Source of the DNA: Martelella lutilitoris
GTDB lineage: Bacteria; Pseudomonadota; Alphaproteobacteria; Rhizobiales; Rhizobiaceae
DNA length: 64,000 nt
Assembly: GCF_005924265.1 (NCBI RefSeq)
Contig: NZ_VCLB01000008.1
Span: forward strand, 186,001 to 250,000
Direction of reading: 5' to 3'
In this document: positions 1 to 11,388 of the stretch, one piece after another
Layout: every line of letters starts with the position of its first letter
Numbering within the stretch: the stretch's first letter is position 1
The notes under the pieces: model-generated
Databases searched by the model: none
Told to the model about the DNA's origin: nothing
What the model saw: the letters and a program-made list of their open reading frames with translations, nothing else
Program-made: the position numbers and the translations under genes

Positions 1-608
1 CGCTTGCCCAGTCGCTGAACATCATGAACATGATTGACGCCAGCATCCTCTCGCAGGCGCTCGAGGATCACCGCCACTGGCGGGAGAGCGGACTTGCGCC
101 GCCCCGGCTCTCTCTCAACCTGTCGCCGCACCGCCTCAGCGACCCTGCCCTCGTGGCCGCATTGCAGCGCACCGAGCTTCCGGCCGGGACCCTCACCTTC
201 GAACTGCTCGAATCGATCTTTCTTGACCAGCAGGACGATGTCAGCGCCTATAATCTGAAACAGATCCGCCGGCTCGGCATCAATATCGATGTCGATGATT
301 TCGGAACCGGCTATACCTCGATCACCGGACTTCTGAAGGTCGCGCCGAACGGCCTGAAGATTGCGCGGGAGCTGGTTCTGCCGCTGACCCGCTCGCACGA
401 GCAACGGGCCATTGTAAAGTCGATCGTCGATATTGGAAAAACCCTGAATATCAGGGTGATCGCCGAAGGCGTTGAAACGCGCCAGCACGCCCGGATCCTG
501 ACCGATCTCGGCTGCGATGCGCTGCAGGGATACTGGCTCGCCCGGCCAATGCCGGCAGACGCGATGGAAACGCTTCTGCGCCGGAAGATGGCCGAAGCCT
601 CCGCCTGA
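1..608 (+). CDS. EAL-domain cyclic-di-GMP phosphodiesterase, C-terminal part only
   Basis: The reading frame is open through the left edge of the window, so the true start lies outside it. The visible part of about 200 residues is the C-terminal two thirds of an EAL domain, which hydrolyses the second messenger c-di-GMP. Recognisable blocks are the FELLES segment, the DDFGTGYTS metal-binding motif, the LKIA strand and the EGVET motif near the end. The EAL signature itself is not in the window. The same blocks occur in the complete GGDEF-EAL protein at 44394-46979, so the two are paralogues. Whether this one also carries GGDEF, PAS or membrane segments cannot be seen. Its stop lies about 45 bases from the convergent pyrG stop. 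Confidence 0.9.
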   Translation, partial: LAQSLNIMNMIDASILSQALEDHRHWRESGLAPPRLSLNLSPHRLSDPALVAALQRTELPAGTLTFELLESIFLDQQDDVSAYNLKQIRRLGINIDVDDFGTGYTSITGLLKVAPNGLKIARELVLPLTRSHEQRAIVKSIVDIGKTLNIRVIAEGVETRQHARILTDLGCDALQGYWLARPMPADAMETLLRRKMAEASA

Positions 609-652
609 GACGCCAACAGCCTCAGGCGAAAGCCGCGAGAGCGACCCTCATC

Positions 653-2918
<2,266 letters not shown>

Positions 2919-3229
2919 GAATGTCCAATCCGGCCCCGCCCGCGAGGTGCAAACGGGGCAATCGAAGAATATCTGGCGCTTCTCTACATGAGGCGCGCTG
3001 TCAATCCAACCCCTTTTTCAATGCCTGTCCGCCAAACCCGCAGCCGCCGGTTTGCCGCGGGTGAGACGGCAGACGGCCCGCTTGTTCTGAAAGGGCCTTG
3101 GCATTCCGTCAGAAGACACCGGCACCGGGAGAGAAGCCGCCTAGCCGGGCAGATACGACAATATCTCTATTTTTCTTTTTACTTCAATGAAGTATCGGCC
3201 TGTTTGAACGCTCCGATCGAATGCATCGC
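2919..3229. other. Noncoding gap between tpiA and secG
   Basis: About 310 bases separate the tpiA stop from the secG start. The half nearest tpiA is AT-richer. A TTGACA hexamer on the minus strand (2999-3004) could be a -35 element for secG, but I see no convincing -10 at normal spacing. I find no tRNA or conserved small ORF here. Confidence 0.4.
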
Positions 3230-4000
3230 CTAAACGATATCCTCATAGGCGTGGTAGATGGAGAGGAAATCGGCCGCCTTCAGGCTTGCCCCGCCGATCA
3301 GCGCTCCGTTGACATGCGGTACGCTCATCAACTCCTTGGCATTGCCTGGCTTTACAGAGCCGCCATAGAGCAGACGAAAGCGCTCGCCGGCATCGCCGAA
3401 GCGTTCGATCAGGTCGCGCCGCATGGCCGCATGCACGTCCGCCACCTGTTCGGGACCGGGCGTCTGACCCGTGCCGATCGCCCAGATGGGCTCATAGGCG
3501 ATGATCGTATTTTCGCCTGTGGCATCGTCCGGCATACTTTCAAAGAGCTGGCGGTGCAGCACGTCCATGGTGCGCCCGCTTGCATGTTCGGAGCGGGTCT
3601 CGCCGATGCAGACGATCGCCGTCAGCCCCTGGTCATAGGCCGCGCGCGCCTTGGTGGAGACAACCTTGTTGTTTTCCCTGTGCTCCTTGCGCCGCTCGGA
3701 ATGGCCGACGATGACATGGGTTCCAAAGCAATCGCGGATCATCTCCGCCGAGATGTCGCCCGTATGCGCGCCGGTGCGGGCCTTCTGATGGCAATCCTGC
3801 GCGCCGATCAGGAGCCTGGTGTCCACCGTCAGCGTGGTTGCCACATAGAGCAGCGTCGAGGGCGGGCAGACGAGCGCATCCACTTTCCGCGACAGGGGTC
3901 CGCTGACGCCGTGGGCGATCGCCCTGATCTGGTCAAGCGAAGCCCGGGTGCCGTTCATCTTCCAGTTCCCGGCGACCAGCGGTCGGATGTCGGATGTCAT
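3230..4000 (-). CDS. tpiA: Triose-phosphate isomerase
   Basis: This enzyme interconverts dihydroxyacetone phosphate and glyceraldehyde 3-phosphate in glycolysis and gluconeogenesis. The 256-residue protein has the full TIM-barrel signature set: the N-terminal AGNWKMNG substrate-binding lysine motif, catalytic His100 in GHSERR, the catalytic Glu170 in [11 protein letters not shown], and the phosphate-binding YGGSVKP near the end. The open frame reaches further upstream, but the ATG chosen is preceded by an AGGGAG ribosome site and gives the normal family length. It is divergent from parE and is the first gene of the tpiA-secG-pyrG cluster. Confidence 0.97.
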   Translation of the reverse strand: MTSDIRPLVAGNWKMNGTRASLDQIRAIAHGVSGPLSRKVDALVCPPSTLLYVATTLTVDTRLLIGAQDCHQKARTGAHTGDISAEMIRDCFGTHVIVGHSERRKEHRENNKVVSTKARAAYDQGLTAIVCIGETRSEHASGRTMDVLHRQLFESMPDDATGENTIIAYEPIWAIGTGQTPGPEQVADVHAAMRRDLIERFGDAGERFRLLYGGSVKPGNAKELMSVPHVNGALIGGASLKAADFLSIYHAYEDIV

Positions 4001-4355
4001 CTGTCTTTTTCTCCCTATCTGTCTTGCGTCAGGCACCGAGGGTCCTTCTTCCCCTATTCGGGGTCGGGGCGCAAATGCCGCGATGCCGGTTTTCCTCATG
4101 CGCCGGCCGGAAATCTTCCGTCTTGTTCCAGAACAAACGGCAGACACGCGATGGCGAAATTTCCTGTTCTGCGCTCCTCCTAATCGGTTTGACGCCCGCT
4201 TAAACCGAATCGTCCCGCCCGAACCGCCCCTTGGCCGCAGCCCTTTTGCCATGCCGCCGCGCCTTCATCCACAGCCAGCCTGCGACAATTTGGCACAGCA
4301 TCGCCTAACGGCCCATTCTTTGCCAGAATAGAGCGGTGATTCGCCTATAAGGCGC
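4001..4355. other. Divergent intergenic region tpiA/parE
   Basis: This 355-base region must hold the promoters of both tpiA and parE. It has a near-palindrome TTGTTC-CA-GAACAA at 4123-4136. On the parE side, TTGCCA (4320-4325) and CTATAA (4345-4350) are separated by 19 bases, a plausible but imperfect promoter whose start point would fall close to the first parE ATG. No other gene is evident. Confidence 0.4.
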
Positions 4356-6443
4356 ATGCAAACCAATATGGACACTCTGCCGGACCTTATGGACAACAGC
4401 AAAGACCTCTTCGCCGATCTTTCGGGCAACAGCAAGAAACCAGCCGAGGATGCGGCCCCGCCCCCTGCACGCAAGACGGCAGGAAAGCCCCCTGCGGAGA
4501 TCAAGGCGGCGGACGGCGACTACGGCGCATCCTCCATCCGCGTGCTGGAAGGGCTGGAGCCGGTGCGCATGCGGCCGGGCATGTATATCGGCGGCACCGA
4601 CGACAAGGCGCTGCATCATCTGTTTGCCGAAGTCATCGACAACTCCATGGACGAGGCCGTTGCTGGCCATGCCGATTTCATCGAAGTGCATCTCGACGCC
4701 GAGGGCATTCTGACGGTGACGGATAACGGTCGGGGCATTCCGGTGGAGAACCATCCGCAGGTCCCGGGCAAGTCGACGCTCGAAGTGATCATGACCAAGC
4801 TTCATGCCGGCGGCAAGTTCGACGGCAAGGCCTACGAGACCTCCGGAGGCCTGCACGGCGTCGGCGTTTCCGTGGTCAACGCGCTTTCCGACATGCTTGA
4901 AGTGGAAGTCGCCCGCGAGCGCCGTCTTTACCGGCTGGCCTTCTCGCGCGGCGTGCCGCAGGGGGAATTGCAGGATCTCGGGCCGATCCAGAACCGACGG
5001 GGAACGCGCGTGCGCTTTCACCCCGACGCAGAAATCTTCGGACCGCGGGCGAAATTCGATCCGGCCCGCGTCATGCGCATGGCCCGCTCCAAGGCCTATC
5101 TCTTCGGCGGCGTGGAGATCCGCTGGTCCTGCGACCCATCTCTCGTGGAAGGCAATGAGGACGTTCCGGACAAGGCCGTCTTCCACTTCCCCGGCGGGCT
5201 GAAGGACTATCTGGCCGCCAACATCGGCAAGGATTTTACCGTCACGCGCGAGATCTTCGCCGGCAAGACGGAAAAGACAGGCGGCCACGGCGCGGTCGAA
5301 TGGGCGGTCTCCTGGTATGGCGGCGACCCCGATGTCCATTCTTACTGCAACACCGTGCCGACGCCCGAGGGCGGAACGCATGAAGCGGGTCTGCGCCAGG
5401 CCCTGATGCGGGGCCTGAAGAATTATGCCGAGATGATCGGCAACAAGCGCGGCGCCCAGATCTCCACCGACGACGTGATGATTTCCGCGATCGGCATGCT
5501 CTCCGTCTTCATCCGCGAGCCGGAATTCGTCGGCCAGACCAAGGACCGACTGGCGACCGTGGAAGCCCAGCGCATCGTCGAAAACGCGCTGCGCGACCCC
5601 TTCGACCTCTATCTTTCCGCCAACCCGATGGAAGCGGAAAAGCTGCTCGACTGGGTAATCGAGCGCTCCGAGGAGCGGCTGCGCCGACGCAAGGAGCGCG
5701 AGGTCAACCGCAAGTCCGCCGTCAAGAAACTGCGGCTTCCCGGAAAGCTCGCCGACTGTTCGCAGAACACGGCGGCCGGGGCGGAGCTGTTTCTGGTCGA
5801 GGGCGATTCGGCCGGCGGCTCGGCCAAGCAGGCGCGCAACCGCACCAACCAGGCGATCCTGCCGCTCAGGGGCAAGATCCTGAACGTGGCGAGCGCCGGA
5901 CGCGACAAGTTCACGTCCAACCAGCTGCTCGCCGACATGATCCAGGCGCTCGGCTGCGGCACGCGGACGAAATACCGCGAGGAAGACCTGCGCTACGAAC
6001 GCATCATCATCATGACCGATGCCGACGTCGACGGCGCCCATATCGCCTCGCTGCTGATCACGTTTTTCTACAAGGAGATGCCGGAGCTGATCCGCCAGGG
6101 CCATCTGTTCCTGGCCGTGCCGCCGCTCTACAAGATCACCCAGGGCGGCAAGACGGCCTATGCCCGCGACGATGTCCACCGCGCCGAGCTGATGGAGAGT
6201 TATTTCACCGGGCGCGGCAAGGTCGAGATCAGCCGCTTCAAGGGCCTTGGCGAAATGCTGCCCGCCCAGTTGAAGGAAACCACGATGGATCCGAAGAAGC
6301 GCATGCTGCTGAGGGTCGATATCGACGCGGTGGATTTCGAAGGCACCAAGGCCGCCGTCGACGACCTGATGGGCACCAAGGCCGACGCCCGTTTCCGCTT
6401 CATCCAGGAAAACGCCGCCTTTGCGGAGAACCTGGATATCTAG
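4356..6443 (+). CDS. parE: DNA topoisomerase IV subunit B
   Basis: ParE is the ATPase subunit of topoisomerase IV, which decatenates replicated chromosomes. The 695-residue product has a GHKL ATPase domain (VIDNSMDEA, DNGRGIPV, GGLHGVGVSVVNALS), the transducer domain, the TOPRIM motifs EGDSAGG and DADVDGAHI, and a C-terminal GLGEM segment. The length and the lack of the extra GyrB-type insertion favour ParE over GyrB. About 55 low-complexity residues precede the ATPase core. Three in-frame ATGs (4356, 4368, 4389) could be the start; a possible promoter ending at 4350 would make 4389 attractive. The stop TAG is the first part of a TAGAGC repeat. Confidence 0.95.
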   Translation: MQTNMDTLPDLMDNSKDLFADLSGNSKKPAEDAAPPPARKTAGKPPAEIKAADGDYGASSIRVLEGLEPVRMRPGMYIGGTDDKALHHLFAEVIDNSMDEAVAGHADFIEVHLDAEGILTVTDNGRGIPVENHPQVPGKSTLEVIMTKLHAGGKFDGKAYETSGGLHGVGVSVVNALSDMLEVEVARERRLYRLAFSRGVPQGELQDLGPIQNRRGTRVRFHPDAEIFGPRAKFDPARVMRMARSKAYLFGGVEIRWSCDPSLVEGNEDVPDKAVFHFPGGLKDYLAANIGKDFTVTREIFAGKTEKTGGHGAVEWAVSWYGGDPDVHSYCNTVPTPEGGTHEAGLRQALMRGLKNYAEMIGNKRGAQISTDDVMISAIGMLSVFIREPEFVGQTKDRLATVEAQRIVENALRDPFDLYLSANPMEAEKLLDWVIERSEERLRRRKEREVNRKSAVKKLRLPGKLADCSQNTAAGAELFLVEGDSAGGSAKQARNRTNQAILPLRGKILNVASAGRDKFTSNQLLADMIQALGCGTRTKYREEDLRYERIIIMTDADVDGAHIASLLITFFYKEMPELIRQGHLFLAVPPLYKITQGGKTAYARDDVHRAELMESYFTGRGKVEISRFKGLGEMLPAQLKETTMDPKKRMLLRVDIDAVDFEGTKAAVDDLMGTKADARFRFIQENAAFAENLDI

Positions 6444-6550
6444 AGCATTTCGCGGTCAGATGGAAACATCTGACGTCGGCGAAAATGAGTCAAACCAAAT
6501 AGATAGATCGCTTACGCGTTTCCATGAAAGGCGGATACGATCTAGCGGGC
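6441..6550. repeat. TAGAGC-type intergenic repeat after parE
   Basis: The element begins TAGAGC, using the parE stop codon. It includes a perfect 8-bp hairpin with a GAAA loop (6455-6462 paired with 6467-6474), followed by an AT-rich stretch. The opening TAGAGC plus TTTC is shared with the repeat near 43847, and TAGAGC with the one at 31495. No T-run follows, so it may act as an mRNA 3' structure rather than a clean terminator. Confidence 0.55.
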
Positions 6551-6881
6551 GTTTGGATGGCGCGCCACGTATCGGCATCCGTGGCGCGCCGTTCGAGTGG
6601 TTCTCGGACCGGATGCATCGCTCTTCCCCTGAAGAACGGAAGCCGGCGCTGCCTGCGGGATTGCATCGACGTGCGACATGTTTCGCAAGCCAGCACCGCG
6701 CACCTTATGCAGTAGAATATTTTTTCACATAAATTTCATAAACTTATATGGTTAACTTCATATCAATATCGCTGAAGTTCATGCAAAGGATTAACGCTGA
6801 GCACGCGTCGTTGCCGCCTTTGCTTGCCTGCCATTTACGGGCAAATTATAGTTTGCCCACTGCCTTGTGATGGGAAGAGCC
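6551..6881. other. Noncoding gap with an 11-bp inverted repeat
   Basis: The gap between parE and the patatin gene contains a perfect 11-bp inverted repeat (6559-6569 and 6580-6590, 10-base loop) whose arms contain the sequence GGCGCGCC. The part from about 6715 to 6800 is strikingly AT-rich for this genome and probably holds the promoter of the next gene. I see no small ORF worth calling. Confidence 0.45.
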
Positions 6882-7823
6882 ATGGTCCGACGTCGAAACT
6901 TCCTGCTTGCCGCAAGCGCCGGCCTGATCGCCGGATCCGCCCGGGCGCAAACGCCGCTGCCAAAGGACCCCGCCATGGCTGACATCGCCGAGGATGTTTC
7001 ACGCGAGAAAGAGGGGCTGGCACTGGCGCTCGGCGGCGGCGCGGCCAAGGCCTTCGCCCATATCCCCTATCTGGAAAGCCTCGATGCGCTCGGCGTCAGG
7101 CCCAGGGAAGTCGCGGGCACCTCCATGGGCTCGATCCTCGGCGCGCTCTACTGCGACGGCATGAGCGGCCGCGAGATCCGCGACTATGTCGTCGACCTCT
7201 TCACCCGCCGCCAGTCGCTCCTGAAGAAGCTGCTGATCGACACCGGCGACACCTGGGGATCGCTGATCAACATCTTCCGGCCAGCCGTCGTGGAGCCGGA
7301 GGTGCTGTTTGCGGCACTGTTTCCCGAGGGCATGGCGCGGGATTTCTCCGAACTCGAAATACCGCTGACGATCGTCGCCACCGATTTCTATCGCCAGAAC
7401 GAATATGTGATGCGCGATGGTCCGCTTCTGTCGGCGATCTCCGCCTCCTCCTGCCTGCCCGTGCTGCTGACGCCGGTAAGGCGCGACGGTCGGGTGCTGA
7501 TCGACGGCGGTTTCGTCAATCCGACGCCCTTCGACCTTCTCGACAAGGCCCGCTATTTCACCGCCGCGATCGACGTGACCGGAACCGATGTCGAGGACAC
7601 CGGCGAAATCCCGGGCTCGTTCGAGACCTGGGCCGGCTCCTTCAGCATCACCCAAAGCTCGATCGTCGCCGAGAAGGTCAAGTGCGCCCGGCCCGATCTC
7701 TTCATTGAACCGGCGGTCGGCGGTTTCAATCCGATGGACTTCTTCGAGGTCGAGGACATCCTCGCCGCCGCCGACGCGGATCAGGATTCCTTCCGGCGCC
7801 GGATCGAGAAAATTCTCAATTAA
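6882..7823 (+). CDS. Exported patatin-like phospholipase (RssA/YlbK type)
   Basis: This is a predicted lipid acyl hydrolase of the patatin family. The 313-residue protein begins with a twin-arginine-like export signal (RRR, then a hydrophobic stretch ending ARA). The patatin core shows the oxyanion-hole GGGAAK (about residue 51), the nucleophile elbow GTSMG with Ser81, and the DGG motif with Asp208, so the Ser-Asp dyad is intact. The ATG at 6882 is preferred because GGGAAG sits just upstream; an in-frame ATG at 6870 is possible. The substrate is unknown. The next gene, a membrane hydrolase, starts about 40 bases downstream in the same direction and may be co-transcribed. Confidence 0.85.
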   Translation: MVRRRNFLLAASAGLIAGSARAQTPLPKDPAMADIAEDVSREKEGLALALGGGAAKAFAHIPYLESLDALGVRPREVAGTSMGSILGALYCDGMSGREIRDYVVDLFTRRQSLLKKLLIDTGDTWGSLINIFRPAVVEPEVLFAALFPEGMARDFSELEIPLTIVATDFYRQNEYVMRDGPLLSAISASSCLPVLLTPVRRDGRVLIDGGFVNPTPFDLLDKARYFTAAIDVTGTDVEDTGEIPGSFETWAGSFSITQSSIVAEKVKCARPDLFIEPAVGGFNPMDFFEVEDILAAADADQDSFRRRIEKILN

Positions 7824-7864
7824 CAGGCAATTAGAACAAGAAGCAGAGAGACGGGTTAAACCAG

Positions 7865-9538
7865 ATGGAACAGGATGATCGCCAAAGCCGAAGCTGGTAC
7901 AGCATCAGCATTTTTGCCCTTTCGCTGGGGCTGGTGTTCTTCGCCGCTTCGCTGACGCCGTCGCTGATCCCGCGCGGCTGGCCGCTGCAGGGCGTGCTGG
8001 CGGGCCTGGTGATGGCGCTCGGCTACATGATCGGCCGGTTTCTGCTGTCCCTCTGGCGCGCGCTGCAGATCCCCGAGCCGCGCGGCGCCTGGCGGACCGT
8101 CGGTCGCGCCGTCGTTCTTGTCGCATCGCTTGGCCTTCTCGCCTTCTGCCTGTCGATGTGGACCGAATGGCAGAACTCCGTGCGCTCGCGGGTCGACATG
8201 GAGCTTCTCGAAGGCGGCGCGGTGCTCGCCATTCTCGTCATCGGGCTTTTGACCTTCGCCGTCCTGTTCCTGTTCGGCTCGCTGTTCCAGTCCGCCTTCG
8301 ACGGGCTTCGACGGCGGCTTTACCGGGTCATTCCGCCGCGCGCGGCCAATCTGCTCGGCCTGGTCATCGTGCTGCTTATCGTCTTCGTCGCCTCGCGCGA
8401 CTGGGTCCTGCCGTCGGCCATCGAATTCCTCGACGAGACCTTTGAGACGGCGCAGGACCTGTTCGAGACAGCGCCGCCCGCGCCGACGGATGCCTTCATT
8501 CCCGGCAGCCGCGAATCGCTTGTCAGCTGGGCGGCGATGGGCCAGCCCGGCCGCGATTTCGTCACCAGCGCGCCCTCGGCGGAGGACATCGCGACCTTCA
8601 GCGGCGTTCCGGCCAAACGCCCGATCCGCGTCTATGTCGGCCGGTCGGAGGATGACGACCCGAAGGAGCGGGCGGAGATCGCGCTTCAGGAACTGATCCG
8701 GCTGGACGCCTTCGACCGCAAGATCCTGCTGATCGCAAGCCCCACCGGCACCGGCTGGCTCGACCCCGGCGCGCATGACACGCTGGAATTCATGCAGAAC
8801 GGCGATGTCGCCACGGTCGCCGTCCAATACTCCTTCCTGCAATCGCCCCTGGCGCTGATCTTCGAGACCGATACCGGTCTCGCTCAGGCAACCGCGACCA
8901 TGGAGACGGTCTACCGCTACTGGCTTACCCTGCCGGAGGACAGCCGCCCGGAACTCTACATGCACGGCATCAGCCTCGGCGCATGGTCGTCCATGCATTC
9001 CTTCAACGTGTTCCAGATGATGGACCAGCCGGTGGCCGGCGCCGTCTGGGCGGGCCCGCCCTTCCCCTCCTATCTCTGGCGCCAGACGGTTTCCGCGCGC
9101 AATGAGGGCACGCCCTATGTGCTGCCGGTGGTCGACAAGGGCGAGGTCGTGCGTTTTTCCTCGCAATTCCGCAAGCCGGCGCAAAGCGGCGACGCCTGGG
9201 GTCGGATCAGGATCAATTTCCTCCAGTATGCCTCTGATCCGATTGTATTTTTTGAACCCAACTCCGGTTTTCGCGAGCCGGAATGGATGAAGGAAAAGCC
9301 GGCGCCGGACGTTTCGCCCTATCTGCGCTTCGTGCCGGTGGTGACCCAGTTCCAGCTTGCCCTCGACATGGCGCTGTCGAAGGCGCTTCCGGCAGGCTTC
9401 GGGCACAATTACCTCGCCCGCGATTATATCGACGCCTGGGTCGCCGTTTCCAATCCCGACGACTGGAGCCCGGTGCGCACCCAGGCGCTGAAGAACATCT
9501 GCAATCTGGGCAGGGATACCGGCTGCGCGGTGGAATGA
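7865..9538 (+). CDS. Membrane alpha/beta-hydrolase family protein (Abhydrolase_9 type)
   Basis: The 557-residue protein has an N-terminal half with about five hydrophobic segments (roughly residues 15-35, 40-60, 78-98, 115-140, 160-182), then a soluble alpha/beta-hydrolase domain. The nucleophile elbow is HGISLGAWS with Ser370. The two-part architecture, membrane domain plus hydrolase, is that of the Abhydrolase_9 family; natural substrates are not established, though lipid or ester hydrolysis at the membrane is likely. It begins 41 bases after the patatin-like gene. The pair may act together on envelope lipids, which is inference. Confidence 0.8.
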   Translation: MEQDDRQSRSWYSISIFALSLGLVFFAASLTPSLIPRGWPLQGVLAGLVMALGYMIGRFLLSLWRALQIPEPRGAWRTVGRAVVLVASLGLLAFCLSMWTEWQNSVRSRVDMELLEGGAVLAILVIGLLTFAVLFLFGSLFQSAFDGLRRRLYRVIPPRAANLLGLVIVLLIVFVASRDWVLPSAIEFLDETFETAQDLFETAPPAPTDAFIPGSRESLVSWAAMGQPGRDFVTSAPSAEDIATFSGVPAKRPIRVYVGRSEDDDPKERAEIALQELIRLDAFDRKILLIASPTGTGWLDPGAHDTLEFMQNGDVATVAVQYSFLQSPLALIFETDTGLAQATATMETVYRYWLTLPEDSRPELYMHGISLGAWSSMHSFNVFQMMDQPVAGAVWAGPPFPSYLWRQTVSARNEGTPYVLPVVDKGEVVRFSSQFRKPAQSGDAWGRIRINFLQYASDPIVFFEPNSGFREPEWMKEKPAPDVSPYLRFVPVVTQFQLALDMALSKALPAGFGHNYLARDYIDAWVAVSNPDDWSPVRTQALKNICNLGRDTGCAVE

Positions 9539-9702
9539 GGCTTCCGGAAGGGCAAGGGCCGCAAAACTGCGTGTTTTCGGTCACACCCGCCCGACCAAGC
9601 GACGCGATACCGCGATTGTGACCGGGTGACGCTATCAAGGTGGAACCCGCTCGGCTAAAAGCCGTTTAGGACTAGACTTTTCCAATTTATCAAGAGGCTT
9701 GA

Positions 9703-10404
9703 ATGCTCGTTGACAAGACGATGTCGCGCCGAACCTTTCTTCTCGGCGCCGTTTCGACCACCGCAGTGCTTACCGGCTGCGTGAGCCAGTACCCGTCCCA
9801 GCCCGTCGCCCCGGCAGAGCCGCGCATCGGCGCCACGCCCTACACTGCCGCGCAACTCGACGCGATGTACGGCCCGCTCGAGGATAATGGCTACATGATC
9901 CCGGCCGTGCCGTGGCGCCAGATCGACCCGCTCTACTACCGCCAGGAAGTCCGGGACCCGACCGGCGAGGCCCCCGGAACGGTCGTCGTCGACACGCCGA
10001 ACCGCTTCCTCTACCTGGTCGGCGAGAACGGCATGGCGATGCGCTACGGCGTCGGCATCGGCCGCGCCGGCTTCTCCTGGGGCGGCAATGGCGTGATCCA
10101 GTGGAAGCAGGAATGGCCGAAATGGTTCCCGCCGAAAGAAATGATCGAGCGCGATCCGAAGCTTGAGAAATATTCCAACGAAAACGGCGGCATGGAGCCG
10201 GGCCTGATGAACCCGCTTGGCGCGCGCGCGCTCTACATCTTCGAAAACGGCAAGGATACGCTCTACCGCGTCCACGGCAATCCGGACTGGACCTCGATCG
10301 GCAAGGCCGTTTCCTCCGGCTGCATCCGCATGCTGAACCAGGATGTCATCGACCTGTACAACCGGGTCAACAACCTGCCCGCTCCGATCGTCGTCTATCA
10401 GTAA
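9703..10404 (+). CDS. L,D-transpeptidase (YkuD family), probable lipoprotein
   Basis: L,D-transpeptidases cross-link peptidoglycan stems 3-3 or attach outer-membrane proteins to peptidoglycan in the periplasm. The 233-residue product has an SRRTFLLG twin-arginine-like start and a lipobox-type LTGC with Cys26. The YkuD domain covers the C-terminal two thirds, with the catalytic His191 in HGN and Cys207 in SSGCIRM. An AGAGG ribosome site favours the ATG at 9703, although the one at 9721, directly before SRRTF, is also possible. It stands alone, with gaps of about 165 and 260 bases on either side. Confidence 0.9.
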   Translation: MLVDKTMSRRTFLLGAVSTTAVLTGCVSQYPSQPVAPAEPRIGATPYTAAQLDAMYGPLEDNGYMIPAVPWRQIDPLYYRQEVRDPTGEAPGTVVVDTPNRFLYLVGENGMAMRYGVGIGRAGFSWGGNGVIQWKQEWPKWFPPKEMIERDPKLEKYSNENGGMEPGLMNPLGARALYIFENGKDTLYRVHGNPDWTSIGKAVSSGCIRMLNQDVIDLYNRVNNLPAPIVVYQ

Positions 10405-10667
10405 GGAGAAGCGGTCGAAAACGGCCAGCTCTCCTCGTCAGCCAAGCCTCACGCCCCGTCTTTCGGTGGGGCGCAACTGTCTTCTGGTCGCTTGCGGTTA
10501 CCGGCATGTGACCTGGTCTCTTTCCTGTCCTCCCTTGCCTCGCCCATCGCCCCCCCCTATTTTCCTTCCGTGTTCATCTGAGACCGACGGGCTGTCTTCC
10601 GTCCGGTCTGTTCTTTCGTAATTCGGCGCCGACGACATGTTCCTCGCGCCGCGGCCAGGAGAATTCC

Positions 10668-11234
10668 ATGAAGCTCAACATCATCATCGGCAGCACCCGC
10701 CCCGGACGGGTGGGTCCGTCCATTGCCAAATGGGTCGGCGATTTCGCCCGCGAACATGGCAAGTTCGAAGTCGAGGTCGTCGATCTCGACGATTTCAAGC
10801 TGCCCTTGCTTGATGAACCGAAGCATCCGCGGCTGCAGGAATATGAGCACGAGCATACCCGCAAGTGGAGCGAGAGCGTCGCCTCTGCCGACGCCTTCAT
10901 CTTCGTCACCCCGGAATATGATTTCTTCGCCCCGGCAACGCTCGTGAACGCGCTGCAGGTGGTCTACAAGGAATGGGGCTACAAGCCGGCCGGCGTCGTC
11001 AGCTATGGCGGCGTTTCCGGTGGCCTGCGCGCCGCCCAGGAACTGCGCACGCTGATCGTCAACCTCAACGCCCACCCCCTTCCCCAGGTCGTGCCGATTC
11101 CCTTCTTCCCGAAATTTCTTGGCGAAGACGGCGAGCTGACGCCGAATGACGAGATGAAGGCAGGCGCGACCGGTCTGCTCGATGAACTCCACAAATGGGC
11201 CGGCCCGCTTGCGGAAATGCGCAAGTCCGCCTGA
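10668..11234 (+). CDS. NADPH-dependent FMN reductase family protein
   Basis: The 188-residue protein is a flavodoxin-fold oxidoreductase of the NADPH-dependent FMN reductase family. It shows the phosphate-binding GSTRPGRVG loop near the N-terminus, TPEYDFF in the flavin-contact region, and a YGGVSGG loop. Such enzymes reduce FMN, quinones or azo compounds; which substrate applies here cannot be told. A clear GGAG ribosome site precedes the ATG, and a strong terminator follows within 10 bases of the stop, so it is probably a single-gene unit. Confidence 0.88.
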   Translation: MKLNIIIGSTRPGRVGPSIAKWVGDFAREHGKFEVEVVDLDDFKLPLLDEPKHPRLQEYEHEHTRKWSESVASADAFIFVTPEYDFFAPATLVNALQVVYKEWGYKPAGVVSYGGVSGGLRAAQELRTLIVNLNAHPLPQVVPIPFFPKFLGEDGELTPNDEMKAGATGLLDELHKWAGPLAEMRKSA

Positions 11235-11242
11235 CCGATGAT

Positions 11243-11270
11243 GCCGGGCAGCTACCCTGCCCGGCTTTTT
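11243..11270 (+). terminator. Rho-independent terminator after the FMN reductase gene
   Basis: A perfect 9-bp GC-rich stem (11243-11251 with 11257-11265, 5-base loop) is followed directly by TTTTT. Confidence 0.9.
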
Positions 11271-11388
11271 GCGCGCCGAACGACGCAAAACTGTCATATT
11301 ACAAGTGGAAAGACGCCGAATGCCGTTTCCAAGCGGCTTGCATTCGGTCATTCTGCCTCCCGTGGGAGACCCGGTTGGAGGAATGACG

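Noticed and set aside
4123-4136. TTGTTC-CA-GAACAA near-palindrome as a LexA box
   Set aside because: The alphaproteobacterial LexA site is a direct GTTC-N7-GTTC repeat, which this is not; and tpiA and parE are not typical SOS genes.
4305-6179. Long minus-strand ORF (624 codons) opposite parE
   Set aside because: It is the antisense shadow of a well-supported gene, with no domain and His/Asp/Arg-rich composition typical of reverse-frame reading in GC-rich DNA.
7856-9406. 516-codon minus-strand ORF opposite the alpha/beta hydrolase gene
   Set aside because: Arg/Asp/Gly-rich shadow of the real membrane protein.
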